Source of the DNA: Glebionis coronaria
Lineage: Eukaryota; Streptophyta; Magnoliopsida; Asterales; Asteraceae
NCBI GenBank assembly: GCA_025667525.1
Contig: CM046882.1
Location: 545,488,630 to 545,552,629 of the forward strand
Direction of reading: 5' to 3'
DNA length: 64,000 nucleotides
Part shown: piece after piece, positions 34,405 through 44,730 of the stretch
Position numbering within the stretch: position 1 is the stretch's first letter
How the letters are laid out: each line of letters begins with the position of its first letter
The notes under the pieces: generated by a model
What the model was told of the DNA's origin: nothing
The model's input: only the letters and a program-made list of their open reading frames with translations
The model's database searches: none
Translations under genes and position numbers: made by a program

Positions 34405-37019
34405 TGTAACACCCCACTTGGATAAATGGACCGTTACGTGTATTTATGGCGTGTCATCAAAGCATAAGGTAAATGTCCTAGAACATTAACTGACCATAAA
34501 GGAAATACCGAAATCAAACTTCGGTAATCCAAACATAAGCCCAAAACATGAAATATAAAATACTGAATGAAAGGACTAAACAATGTCCAAATAAGCAGAA
34601 TAATATAAGAAATGCATAAAGTAAGAAGCCTGGGTAGCTTCCATCCAAATGCACACGCTCTTGGAATCCTAAAAGCATCCTGATGTACCTGCCGTTAGAA
34701 CATGAAAGGAACTACGGCTGAGCATAACGCTCAGTGAACGGATATGAAGCATGATAAGGAATTACTGAAATGAAGTAGATGATAAATACTGAAGCTGTAA
34801 GACTGATATGTAACATGTGGTGGGACTCTGCATAAAATCTGAGCAACCTGGTTCATATATACTGATACTGAAATATAACTATTAATTCTGAAAACATGCA
34901 TTTACTGTATTTTATTTGCCAGAGCTTATATAGGTCACGTGCTGTAACAACCGTGCATGAATAACTGGAGGGGTGACCTCGTCATGCTGTAGAGGGGTGA
35001 CCTCTAAATAACTGTGCTGGGTGGAGGGATCAACTCCAATGTGAAGGATGTAGAGCACACACCACATTCACCCTGATAACTTGTAACACATATAAGCCTA
35101 GGATGCATCCATACGCCCCACTAAAAATACTGATAAAATGGCCAAGCTGAGCTGAGTGGGACGATGCAGGATATCACTCTCCTGCATGTGAGTCACGACA
35201 CCGGTGCCTCTAGTGCCGTGGTTACGGTACCTCCGTAACTAGTACATAAACTGGTCGTGCTTGTATATAATGCTCAGGCAATTTATTTAGTTATTAACAT
35301 GATTACTGATAAACTTAAACATATACTGGGGAAAACATTTGGCTGCAGACGGGGAATCCTAAACATGCATAGGAAAGGAAGTCCTTACTGAAAGGACGGA
35401 AAATCCGTACCTTGTGCCCATTAATGAAATAAGAATGAAAGCTGAAGGATCGTTCCCGACTTCACGAATACTACGAAAATAATAGACGGAAAAATAAGTC
35501 GTCTGATAACTGTTTACAATTACTGCCTCTTATTTGTTCTTAGTTTGATTCAAAACTGTCCTTGTATTATAATACTATATAATCTGATAAATCTGAATGT
35601 TCTGTATTATTTCTGATATGTGTATTCCTGTATTTCTGATTACCGTATGATATGTATTTCTAATATTTACGATCTTACTAAAAATAGTAACCTGTCCTAC
35701 ATAGAAAGTTTCCTGATTTAGAAATATTTCCAATTTAATATCTTTAAATAAAATTATTTATAAATCATAAGTTTTTAATAGGGTAAATATGAAAGCTAGA
35801 ATTAATTTAAATTTAGTAATTAGATAACCAAAATTGGATAATATAATTAATTTCTTTATATAACTCATTTATAAAACAATTTACCAATTAAATTAATTTG
35901 TGGTTCCCACTGTTTGTTTAGTTTTCCCACTGCCAATGTAGTGTTCCCACTGCTAGTTCACGGTTCCCCCTGTTAGTTCATGGTTCCCACTGTTAGTATA
36001 CAACTTCCCACTGTTCGTAATAAGTTCCCACTGTTAATATACTCCCAAACAGCCCCTGCTGGAACTACAGTCCCAAACACCCCTGCTGGAACTGCAGTCC
36101 CAAACGCACCCGTAACTGTTTCTAAACCGGGTTGCCAAACACCCCGTTAAACCTGTAGCCAAACACCCCCTGCCCTGGTTTCCCCCTGTTGGTTACCAGT
36201 TCCCACCGGCAGGCTAGAAAAGCCAACTGTGGGTTCCCCCTGTTTGTTCTTCGTTTCCCCTGCTGAGCAAACCAAGCCAAAACCCTAATTAGGTTGCGGC
36301 TGGTGTAATAAACCATCACCGAGAGTCTTTTGACTCTCGGTTTGTGTGCCAAACAACACAACAACAACCCGACATACAAACCCACCTCATAATATTCGTT
36401 AAACATGTTTTAAACCCCAATACATCTGATTAAAAGAAAAGAATTAAAACGAATTAGGGTTTACATATGCTTACTAATCGTTTAGGGTTTCAAACAGCAA
36501 ATCTCTTGTTCTTCTAGGATCAATCCTCGATCCCTTATTCTTGTTTCCTTGATGTGGGTCGCGGCAGGGAAGAAGGAACACAAAACAAAACTGGCGGCTG
36601 CACTTTATTTTCTATATTAGGGTTTCTGTTTGAGTGTGTTTGTGTCGGCATAAAAAGGGAACAAAAGAACCCCCGTCCCTTTTGTTATACACGGCCAAAG
36701 CACTCTTGGGCCTTGAGCCCAAGTCCCAATACTTTCTAGTTTGTCTAAAACAGCCCCTTAAACACTTGTAAACTTTATTAAGTCGCGTTATTAATTAAAA
36801 CTAAGACTGTGTGATTCTTGTTAACGTTTAATTATTTCTATAAACTAAATAATTCATCTGTATTATCTGAATAAACTGTAATATTAATAGAATTTAAATA
36901 AACTGGGATTGCGTATTTAATTTCTGCGTTTATATCTCTGTCTAAAATTAATACTTATATAGTCTATTAAAATTAAACTGCGTATTTAAATATTCTGATT
37001 TTTAAATACGGGTTTTACA
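34405..37019 (-). repeat. LTR-C (gypsy-family LTR inside composite element)
   Basis: This 2,615-bp LTR runs TGTAACACC to GGGTTTTACA and is homologous to the A, B and D LTRs. A stem-loop with 10-bp arms ACCGAGAGTC and loop TTTT lies at 36318-36341. It serves as the 3' LTR of the inner gypsy body, in - orientation. Confidence 0.85.
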
Positions 37020-40000
37020 ATTCTTCCCCTCTAAAAACAACAATTCGCCCCCGAATTAAAGATACGACTATACTGGGTTTTACAATTCTTCCCCTCTAAA
37101 AAGGAGAAATTCGTCCTCGAATTAAAGGTAATAAGCTGAGGAAATTATAAGAACTGAAAGAACACGTAGACTGAAAAGGCCATTAAGCTGAAGGATAAAT
37201 TGTCTTCTAATTAAGACATAATGCTGCTGATAGGTGTAAACCTGACATGACTGAAATGATCATGCAACGTGACATGGCTGAAGAGGACATAGACGTAACC
37301 TGAGTGAAAGAACTTAACTGGATTTATTGAAGAAAGGATGAGAGGTCCGGATGGACTCCTCCGTTTCGAGTGGCCTCCCGCTCGAAACGATTTCTTCAAA
37401 GGTCTAACATAATAAATAAAATCTTGGTCCTGATGACCCTGTCCTGATGATGCTGAATAGTTTCTGGTTCCATATTTAAGATGGATTTTCTGAATCTGAT
37501 AGACTGAATAACTATAGCATGTATGATACATGAAACGATACGTGTAAATATTCTGAAAAGATAATATTTATATCTCTCGGAAAGCTGTTGAATTATAGGG
37601 ACGAACTACGTGAACAATTGTGAATATGCTAAGTGAGCAATTGTGAACGTGGTTCATAATTATATGAGGAGCGCTGGCATTAAATTAGAATATGATAAGT
37701 GAAACATACTGTGAACGTGATACTAGAACATATCATGAACGTATGCTGACTGAGGAATGAATGCCAAACGATACGGCCTGAGATGTGAAACGTCTGCCTG
37801 GTTATGGAATAGTTGTGCTAAACTTGAGTCTGGTCTCTCAAGCTTTCTGTAACCGTATTCGGTAATAAACTGAGAAATGTGTATCGTGAAATGGCACACG
37901 AACTTGAACGTGAACAATGTTATGAACACAAACGTGAGCTTAAATTATGAGATAGCATAAAAGATGAACTAAAACAGCATCATACCGCGAACGAGACATG
38001 AACGTGAAAGTGAAAATAAACCTGAACTTAAAGTGGACGTAAACATACACTTGATCGTGAACATGAATTCTGTCTGATATTATGGTCAATGGAATGTCTT
38101 GAATTCGTATGATTTACTGCTAAAATTTTCTGCAGGTTCGCTACTGCGTAATCCTTTCGGATGAAAGAAAATGCGTAGGTTGATTACATGGTCGACAATG
38201 ACCTAGATAGTATTATACTTTTCCTGAGTCTGTGGTAGCTGATAACAATTTCATGGAATTTCATCTCATTTCTGTTCAGAAATTTCTAAGTGTTGTAGTA
38301 AACTCACTAACATGACGGCGTTCTATCTTGAGCCTGCGGTAGGTCAGGCATCTAGATATGAACATAGCTGCATTAATGTGTGGTGCGGATTCTATTTAAA
38401 GTTTTGTCTGGAATTATGGAACATTTTGGTGGAAATCTGGTTGAATAGTCCTGGAAGAATTTTTAGTGAGAACTGTCAGCAATTTCTGCGGTAGCAGTCC
38501 ATTGAGTTCTAGAAATTTTATACTACGTTCACAGGCGTCAGTCGGGACCATCAGGTGATGGCCTTCACCTGCGCAGGATTGTCTGAAATTTCTTTCTGTT
38601 GATTGTGGTGGCTCAGAAATGCCACTTTGTTCAAGTGAGATTTATATCTAGAAAGTTGGGTATAAAAATAACTCCTATTGAAGATTCGGTATAATTGCGA
38701 GAATATGAGTCTCGTGTTCTTCTCTAGTATTAGGCATATCGGAATGTGATCAATGAATATACTGATGATATTGCATGGGAGTCATAAAAAAATTTTATTC
38801 ATAATTTCATAATCTAACTGGAGAGTTAGGGAGCTCAGAAGTATAAAAAAAAAAATTTTTTTTAGAGGGACTATAACATGTTCAACAGCAATCTGGAAAA
38901 CATCATGTTCTTCTCTCACCACTGTTGGTGGCACGATCTCGAATTGTTCTGGAAAATATTTAAGACATCGTAGCAGGTCAGGTAACCTCCTATGAGTATC
39001 GTTTTATGAATGGTACCGGCCTTCTTTCTGATAGACAGAAACGATACACCTCCTGGTGGTGCGTTAGGGCGAATAAAGCCTCGTTCCGGTAATTCTTGCA
39101 GCAATTGCTGCAACTCTTTTAACTTAGCTGAAGCCCTGTGATCAAGAATTTTGAAAACAGGTTCTGTTCTTGAGACTAGCTCGATGTTTATATTTCTGTC
39201 TCGTGGTTAAGAAGGAATTTCTTGAAAACTTTCTGAATTTATATCCGGAACTCGGGAATAATCTGCTGATCATGAATTTAAGGAATTTCAGAAGTGAATT
39301 TATAACAGGTATGTAAAAGTCTTCGTAGCTATGGACTGACAACTACGTGCTTGTAATGTAGACGTAATTTGTACAGATTTTTCTGACAGAAAGTATAATG
39401 AATATATTTGGGATTTAGTAGAAACGGATCTCGTCATTAACTGAAATAAGGCTTTAATAAATATGGTGATACTGTTGAGTCCTTTCTGGCTGAGAGGCAG
39501 GTGACCACCTGATCTAAGATAAAGCTGACATAGGAATACTTGAAGTGATCATGGCGACTTTTCACTGAATGGGTTCGTCTGTAATCTCACAGAGTGAATG
39601 CTGCGTGTTTAACCTGAATCATACTCTAGTGGTGGTGACTATTTTTTTTAATGATCTGATTCATGCGTGACATAATAGAACGGGTATTACCCTTTCTGAA
39701 AGATACCCTGAATTACTGAGGGTCTTGCTTGGAACATACTGGAGTTAGGAGCTCGGACTCGTACTCTGAGAAGATATTCGTATGACGTGTATCATGACTG
39801 GTGCCCTGATATGTGTCTTCCGAAATGATACCTGAGAACTATGTCTTGACTGATGTCTTGGCACGTGTTTTAATAGATGAATATGAACAAGGCTGAAAAA
39901 TTTCGGTAACTGTTAGGATTGGCGGACCGGTTAGACTGCTGACCTCTGTATTTCTGGTCACGTCCGTGCCGGAGTTCCGATGGTTACTGACTGATTAATT

Positions 40001-41672
40001 ATGAGCACGTGGGTTGTCACTACTACTTTGTCTGTCATTTATGACGGTCATTATCATGACCGTGATTCATGTAACTATTCTGCTGAGTGGCCGGCTGAGT
40101 TCCGGTTTCCACTTTTCTGAATGAACGGTTGGCTAAGTGAAATGTGACATCTAACTGAGAAGGTAAAAGTATGGAGTGGAATGGTAGTGTCTGATGGTTG
40201 AATTTTATTCTAGTCAGAAATTTCAATTTATAGTTTTCGTCCTTGTTCTGCAGAGTCTTCATGGTATGAACGGCATCAGCATCTTGAGAGATTCCCAAAG
40301 TATCAGCAGCATCAGCATCTGTGTGGTCTTCAGAGTGTTAGCGGCATCAGCATCTAGCAAAATCTTCCACTCACGAGCAACATCAGCAACTGGTAAAATA
40401 TCGACAAGTGGAAACGCCTGAGATGATTGAGGATCGATTAGCAATATCCATGGAGTAGGGTACCTGGAGTACACCTGGCTACTGTACGTGAAGTACAAAT
40501 GAATACTTCACATGTAGCAAATCTGAGACACTGTACGTAGAGTATACGTGAAATATTATACATGGAGTATAACTGAGACACTGTACATGGGGTACATATG
40601 GAATATTGTACATGGAGCTGGTGGAAATTTTATGGGATGATCGATACTGGTGTCGCTTGCCTGACATTATCAAGAAACAAATTGATTTAAACGGTAGTAA
40701 GCTGATCTGAAATAAATAACATGATAGGCTGACAATTCCTGCGTCGACTTAATGCTGGTTGTATAGAGGCTGAAAAGTATGATTAAACGGGGTTTCATCA
40801 ATGTTCAGTATAAAGACATGATTGATGAAAACCAGGACATGATTTATCATGAAATAGGATGATACTGTAATCCTTCTGTATTTTAGGGTGAAAACACTAT
40901 CACCTTGCTAAAGACATAATCCTCATAATGAGACATGAACTTAGTCAGCATGAGAACGACATTCTCGTGAAAGTATAAACTTGACTGATACAAATAACAT
41001 AGGAGAATAATCACTGAGGTTTAACATCAACTGATGTGGATAGCTATGGTTCAATCCTCGGAATCCTAAGAAGAAAACATGAGACTAAGTATGGGCTATT
41101 TTGGTCCGATCCATACTGGTCAAAATTTTCTGAGAACTGTCTTGTATAGAAATTTATAATCTGGTATTAAATATGGATGGCTGTAGTCCAATTCATACTT
41201 GTCAAAATTTATAGAATGTCATGATATGACAAATGTGCACAACTATGGATCGGTTCACAAAGCAACATTTGACTGAAAATCATGAAATTCGACTTGCAAA
41301 ATGGTGAACGTTTATGACTGGTTCACCAAGTGATATTTGACTGAAAACATGAATCTGTCATGAGTAAGGGTAAACGCCTATGGTCAGTTTACCAATACAA
41401 AATCTGAACGGGCAAGGGTGAACGCCTATGGTCAGTTCACCAAAATGAAAGCTCGCTAAAAGCACATGCGACTAAATATGGCCAGTTCTGTACCAACCTT
41501 TTACTTAGTCAAAACTTTAAGAAAACTGACTGATAAACGAAGAAAACTGACTGAATAATCCATGAGAAATATGAAAGACAACGACGCCAAAATCTGAGAA
41601 GTTCCTGGTGACTACCCACTAGTCACAGGTCAAGTTTAGAGCCTACAGGTCGAACCAGGCTCTGATACCACT
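37020..41672 (-). pseudogene. Decayed gypsy internal region within composite element
   Basis: The left end has PPT sequence (TTTAGAGGGGAAGAAT on -, 37020-37035), partly duplicated with the LTR edge at about 37074-37127. The right end has a PBS at 41659-41670. Pol remnants include an RT fragment on - at 39113-38916 (ELPERGFIRPNAPPGG). A gag-tail remnant lies near 40024-40170, and AAGACA-type repeats at about 39770-39870. Short repeats occur at 40270-40370 (CAGCATCAGCATCT) and 40450-40620 (GTAC-rich). Three leader stem-loops lie at 41303-41441. No open gene remains. Confidence 0.75.
41303..41441. promoter_or_regulatory. Three leader stem-loops with matched base changes
   Basis: 41303-41327: GGTGAAC, 11-nt loop, GTTCACC. 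41369-41393: GGTAAAC, 11-nt loop GCCTATGGTCA, GTTTACC. 41417-41441: GGTGAAC, same loop, GTTCACC. They lie 200-370 bases inside the inner PBS, where retroelements carry packaging or dimerisation signals. Copies recur at 43943-44081 in the short LTR copy. Confidence 0.75.
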
Positions 41673-41938
41673 TGTAACATCCCGCCTAATCATACCACAA
41701 TATTGTCCGCTTTGCCTGTAGGCTCACGGCTTTGCTTTGTGGCCCTCTTGTAAGTACTTCCCGGCTGGTCACCCAACCTAGTACTACTCTGACATGAGCA
41801 CGCTTAACTGCCAGTTCCTAAGAACCCCACGTGCAGTAGACCACAAAACGCGTTGTGTCATGAGAAGGCGACTGTTATCTTATGAACCATGGATCTCTCC
41901 TGGCCACAGCCGATGTGGGATTTGCCTAGGGTGTCACA
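41673..41938 (-). repeat. Cassandra LTR carrying 5S rRNA-derived promoter (copy 1)
   Basis: A 266-bp LTR with TG...CA ends. On - it starts TGTGACACCCTAGGC and includes ACATCGGCTGTGGCCAGGAG, as in plant Cassandra TRIM elements. A 5S rRNA-like core follows: AGTTAAGCGTGCT (41797-41809, box A region), AGAGTAGTACTAGG and GGTTGGGTGACC (41767-41778, box C region). Cassandra LTRs are known to carry 5S-derived pol III promoters (established). Confidence 0.85.
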
Positions 41939-42034
41939 ATCACCCCCCCCCCCCCCCCCCTTCAGGACTCATTGTCCTCGATGAGGTTTGCCCCACCATC
42001 CCGAACGGCTCAGGAGTAGCTCTGATACCATAGT
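41939..42034 (-). other. 96-bp Cassandra-type core: PBS and PPT
   Basis: On - it begins ACTA then PBS TGGTATCAGAGC (42030-42019) and ends with a G18 tract plus TGATTG (C run at 41943-41960) directly before the Cassandra LTR start. Between them lies GTGGGGCAAACCTCATCGAG and no ORF, as in TRIM elements. Confidence 0.8.
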
Positions 42035-44578
42035 TGTAACACCGCACTTGGATAAATGGACCGTTACGTGTATTTATGGCGTGTCATCAAAGCATAAGGT
42101 AAATGTCCTAGAACATTAACTGACCATAAAGGAAATACCAAAATCAAACTTCGGTAATCCAAACATAAGCCCAAAACATGAAATATAAAATACTGAATGA
42201 AAGGACTAAACAATGTCCAAATAAGCAGAATAATATAAGAAATGCATAAAGTAAGAAGCCTGGGTAGCTTCCATCCAAATGCACACGCTCTTGGAATCCT
42301 AAAAGCATCCTGATGTACCTGCCGTTAGAACATGAAAGGAACCACGGCTGAGCATAACGCTCAGTGAACGGATATGAAGCATGATAAGGAATTACTGAAA
42401 TGAAGTAGATGATAAATACTGAAGCTGTAAGACTGATATGTAACATGTGGTAGGACTCTACATAAAATCTGAGCAACCTGGTTCATATATACTGATACTG
42501 AAATATAACTATTAATTCTGAAAACATGCATTTACTGTATTTTATTTGCCAGAGCTTATATAGGTCACGTGCTGTAACAACCGTGCATGAATAACTGGAG
42601 GGGTGACCTCGTCATGCTGTAGAGGGGTGACCTCTAAATAACTGTGCTGGGTGGAGGGATCAGCTCCAATGTGAAGGATGTAGAGCACACACCACATTCA
42701 CCCTGATAACTTGTAACACATATAAGCCTAGGATGCATCCATACGCCCCACTAAAAATACTGATAAAATGGCCAAGCTGAGCTGAGTGGGACGATGCAGG
42801 ATATCACTCTCCTGCATGTGAGTCACGACACCGGTGCCTCTAGTACCGTGGTTACGGTACCTCCGTAACTAGTACATAAACTGGTCGTGCTTGTATATAA
42901 TGCTCAGGCAATTTATTTAGTTATTAACATGATTACTGATAAACTTAAACATATACTGGGGAAAACATTTGGCTGCAGACGGGGAATCCTAAACATGCAT
43001 AGGAAAGGAAGTCCTTACTGAAAGGACGGAAAATCCGTACCTTGTGCCCATTAATGAAATAAGAATGAAAGCTGAAGGATCGATCCCGACTTCACGAATA
43101 CTACGAAAATAATAGACGGAAAAATAAGTCGTCTGATAACTGTTTACAATTACTGCCTCTTATTTGTTCTTAGTTTGATTCAAAACTGTCCTTGTATTAT
43201 AATACTATATAATCTGATAAATCTGAATGTTCTATATTATTTCTGATATGTGTATTCCTGTATTTCTGATTACCGTATGATATGTATTTCTAATATTTAC
43301 GATCTTACTAAAAATAGTAACCTGTCCTACATAGAAAGTTTCCTGATTTAGAAATATTTCCAATTTAATATCTTTAAATAAAATTATTTATAAATCATAA
43401 GTTTTTAATAGGGTAAATATGAAAGCTAGAATTAGTTTAATTTTAGTAATTAGATAACCAAAATTGGATAATATAATTAATTTCTTTCATGTAATAGGAT
43501 GATACTGTAATCCTTCTGTATTTTAGGGTGAAAACACTATCACCTTGCTAAAGACATAATCCTCATAATGAGACATGAACTTAGTCAGCATGAGAACGAC
43601 ATTCTCGTGAAAGTATAAACTTGACTGATACAAATAACATAGGAGAATAATCACTGAGGTTTAACATCAACTGATGTGGATAGCTATGGTTCAATCCTCA
43701 GAATCCTAAGAAGAAAACATGAGACTAAGTATGGGCTATTTTGGTCCGATCCATACTGGTCAAAATTTTCTGAGAACTGTCTTGTATAGAAATTTATAAT
43801 CTGGTATTAAATATGGATGGCTGTAGTCCAATTCATACTTGTCAAAATTTATAGAATGTCATGATATGACAAATGTGCACAACTATGGATCGGTTCACAA
43901 AGCAACATTTGATTGAAAATCATGAAATTCGACTTGCAAAATGGTGAACGTTTATGACTGGTTCACCAAGTGATATTTGACTGAAAACATGAATCTGTCA
44001 TGAGTAAGGGTAAACGCCTATGGTCAGTTTACCAATACAAAATCTGAACGGGCAAGGGTGAACGCCTATGGTCAGTTCACCAAAACGAAAGCTCGCTAAA
44101 AGCACATGCGACTAAATATGGCCAGTTTTGTACCAACCTTTTACTTAGTCAAAACTTTAAGAAAACTAACTGATAAACGAAGAAAACTGACTGAATAATC
44201 CATGAGAAATATGAAAGACAACGACGCCAAAATCTGAGAAGTTCCTGGTGACTACCCACTAGTCATAGGTCAAGTTTAGAGCCTACAGGTCGAACCAGGC
44301 TCTGATACCACTTGTAACATCCCGCCTAATCATACCACAATATTGTCCGCTTTGCATGTAGGCTCACGGCTTTGCTTTGTGGCCCTCTTGTAAGTACTTC
44401 CCGGCTGGTCACCCAACCTAGTACTACTCTGACATGAGCACGCTTAACTGCCAGTTCCTAAGAACCCCACGTGCAGTAGACCACAAAACGCGTTGTGTCA
44501 TGAGAAGGCGACTGTTATCTTATGAACCATGGATCTCTCCTGGCCACAGCCGATGTGGGATTTGCCTAGGGTGTCACA
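42035..44578 (-). repeat. Short LTR copy (U') of composite element, internally deleted
   Basis: 42035-43487 matches 34405-35857 and 43488-44578 matches 40848-41938. The junction in TTTCTTT/CATG has at most 1-2 bp of homology, fitting end-joining or a replication slip. The missing 4,990 bp exactly equals the length difference between the two copies. Confidence 0.85.
44313..44578 (-). repeat. Cassandra LTR (copy 2)
   Basis: 266 bp, with one difference from copy 1 that I could see (CATG for CCTG near 44356). Its outer end is the right terminus of the composite element, next to TSD GATCA (44579-44583). Confidence 0.85.
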
Positions 44579-44730
44579 GATCATGTCACATTTATAATAT
44601 TCATGATTGTTCGTTATTAATTGTCGTGACACGTGTATTAATATTATAAATAGAAATTTTAAATTTTATCGTGTTTTCATAAGTTACTGTTCATGTGAAC
44701 TGTTCAGGGTACTTTAATGCGGGTTTTACA
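44579..44730 (-). repeat. Element A 5' LTR, outer part
   Basis: Starts with the second TSD copy GATCA and completes the A LTR, ending GCGGGTTTTACA at 44730 against D's pol. It matches the outer ends of the D and B LTRs (TGTTCATG.GTACT, ACCCGC complement). Confidence 0.85.

Larger units (their letters stand above)
34405..41938 (-). repeat. Long LTR copy (U, 7,534 bp) of composite element
   Basis: Contains LTR-C (34405-37019), a gypsy internal body (37020-41672) and a Cassandra LTR (41673-41938). The colinear partner is 42035-44578. Offsets are +7630 for the left 1,453 bp and +2640 for the right 1,091 bp. Confidence 0.8.
34405..44578 (-). mobile_element. Composite Cassandra-type element with giant LTRs (TSD GATCA)
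   Basis: A TSD GATCA (34400-34404, 44579-44583) bounds the whole unit, whose left end is TGTAACACC and right end GTGTCACA. In - orientation it reads: short LTR copy (44578-42035), 96-bp core with PBS and PPT (42034-41939), long LTR copy (41938-34405). Each LTR copy is [5S-containing Cassandra LTR]-[inner PBS, decayed gypsy body, inner PPT]-[gypsy-type LTR-C]. The short copy lacks 35858-40847 (4,990 bp); otherwise both are colinear without net indels and differ at about 0.7-0.8% of sites by eye. This fits one retrotransposition of a TRIM-like element whose LTR contains another retroelement. Confidence 0.75.
1..44730 (-). mobile_element. Element A: decayed gypsy-family LTR element, interrupted twice, 3' end outside window
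   Basis: On the - strand this element reads from its 5' LTR (44730 down to 31938) through its PBS (31922-31933, TGGTATCAGAGC on the - strand) into an internal region (31937-31446, continuing at 1239-1). Two later elements split it: a Tekay-like element in the leader (TSD CGGTC at 1235-1239 and 31446-31450) and a composite Cassandra-type element in the 5' LTR (TSD GATCA at 34400-34404 and 44579-44583). Its sequence matches element B base for base over long stretches in inverse orientation. It sits in the pol region of element D; the 5 bp next to its LTR end are GTAAG (44731-44735), whose partner would lie left of the window. No intact coding region remains. Confidence 0.85.

Noticed and set aside
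41750..41825. 5S rRNA gene on the - strand
   Set aside because: Only the internal promoter-like core matches, inside TG...CA LTRs next to PBS/PPT, and it is repeated at 44390-44465. This is Cassandra-type, not an rRNA gene.
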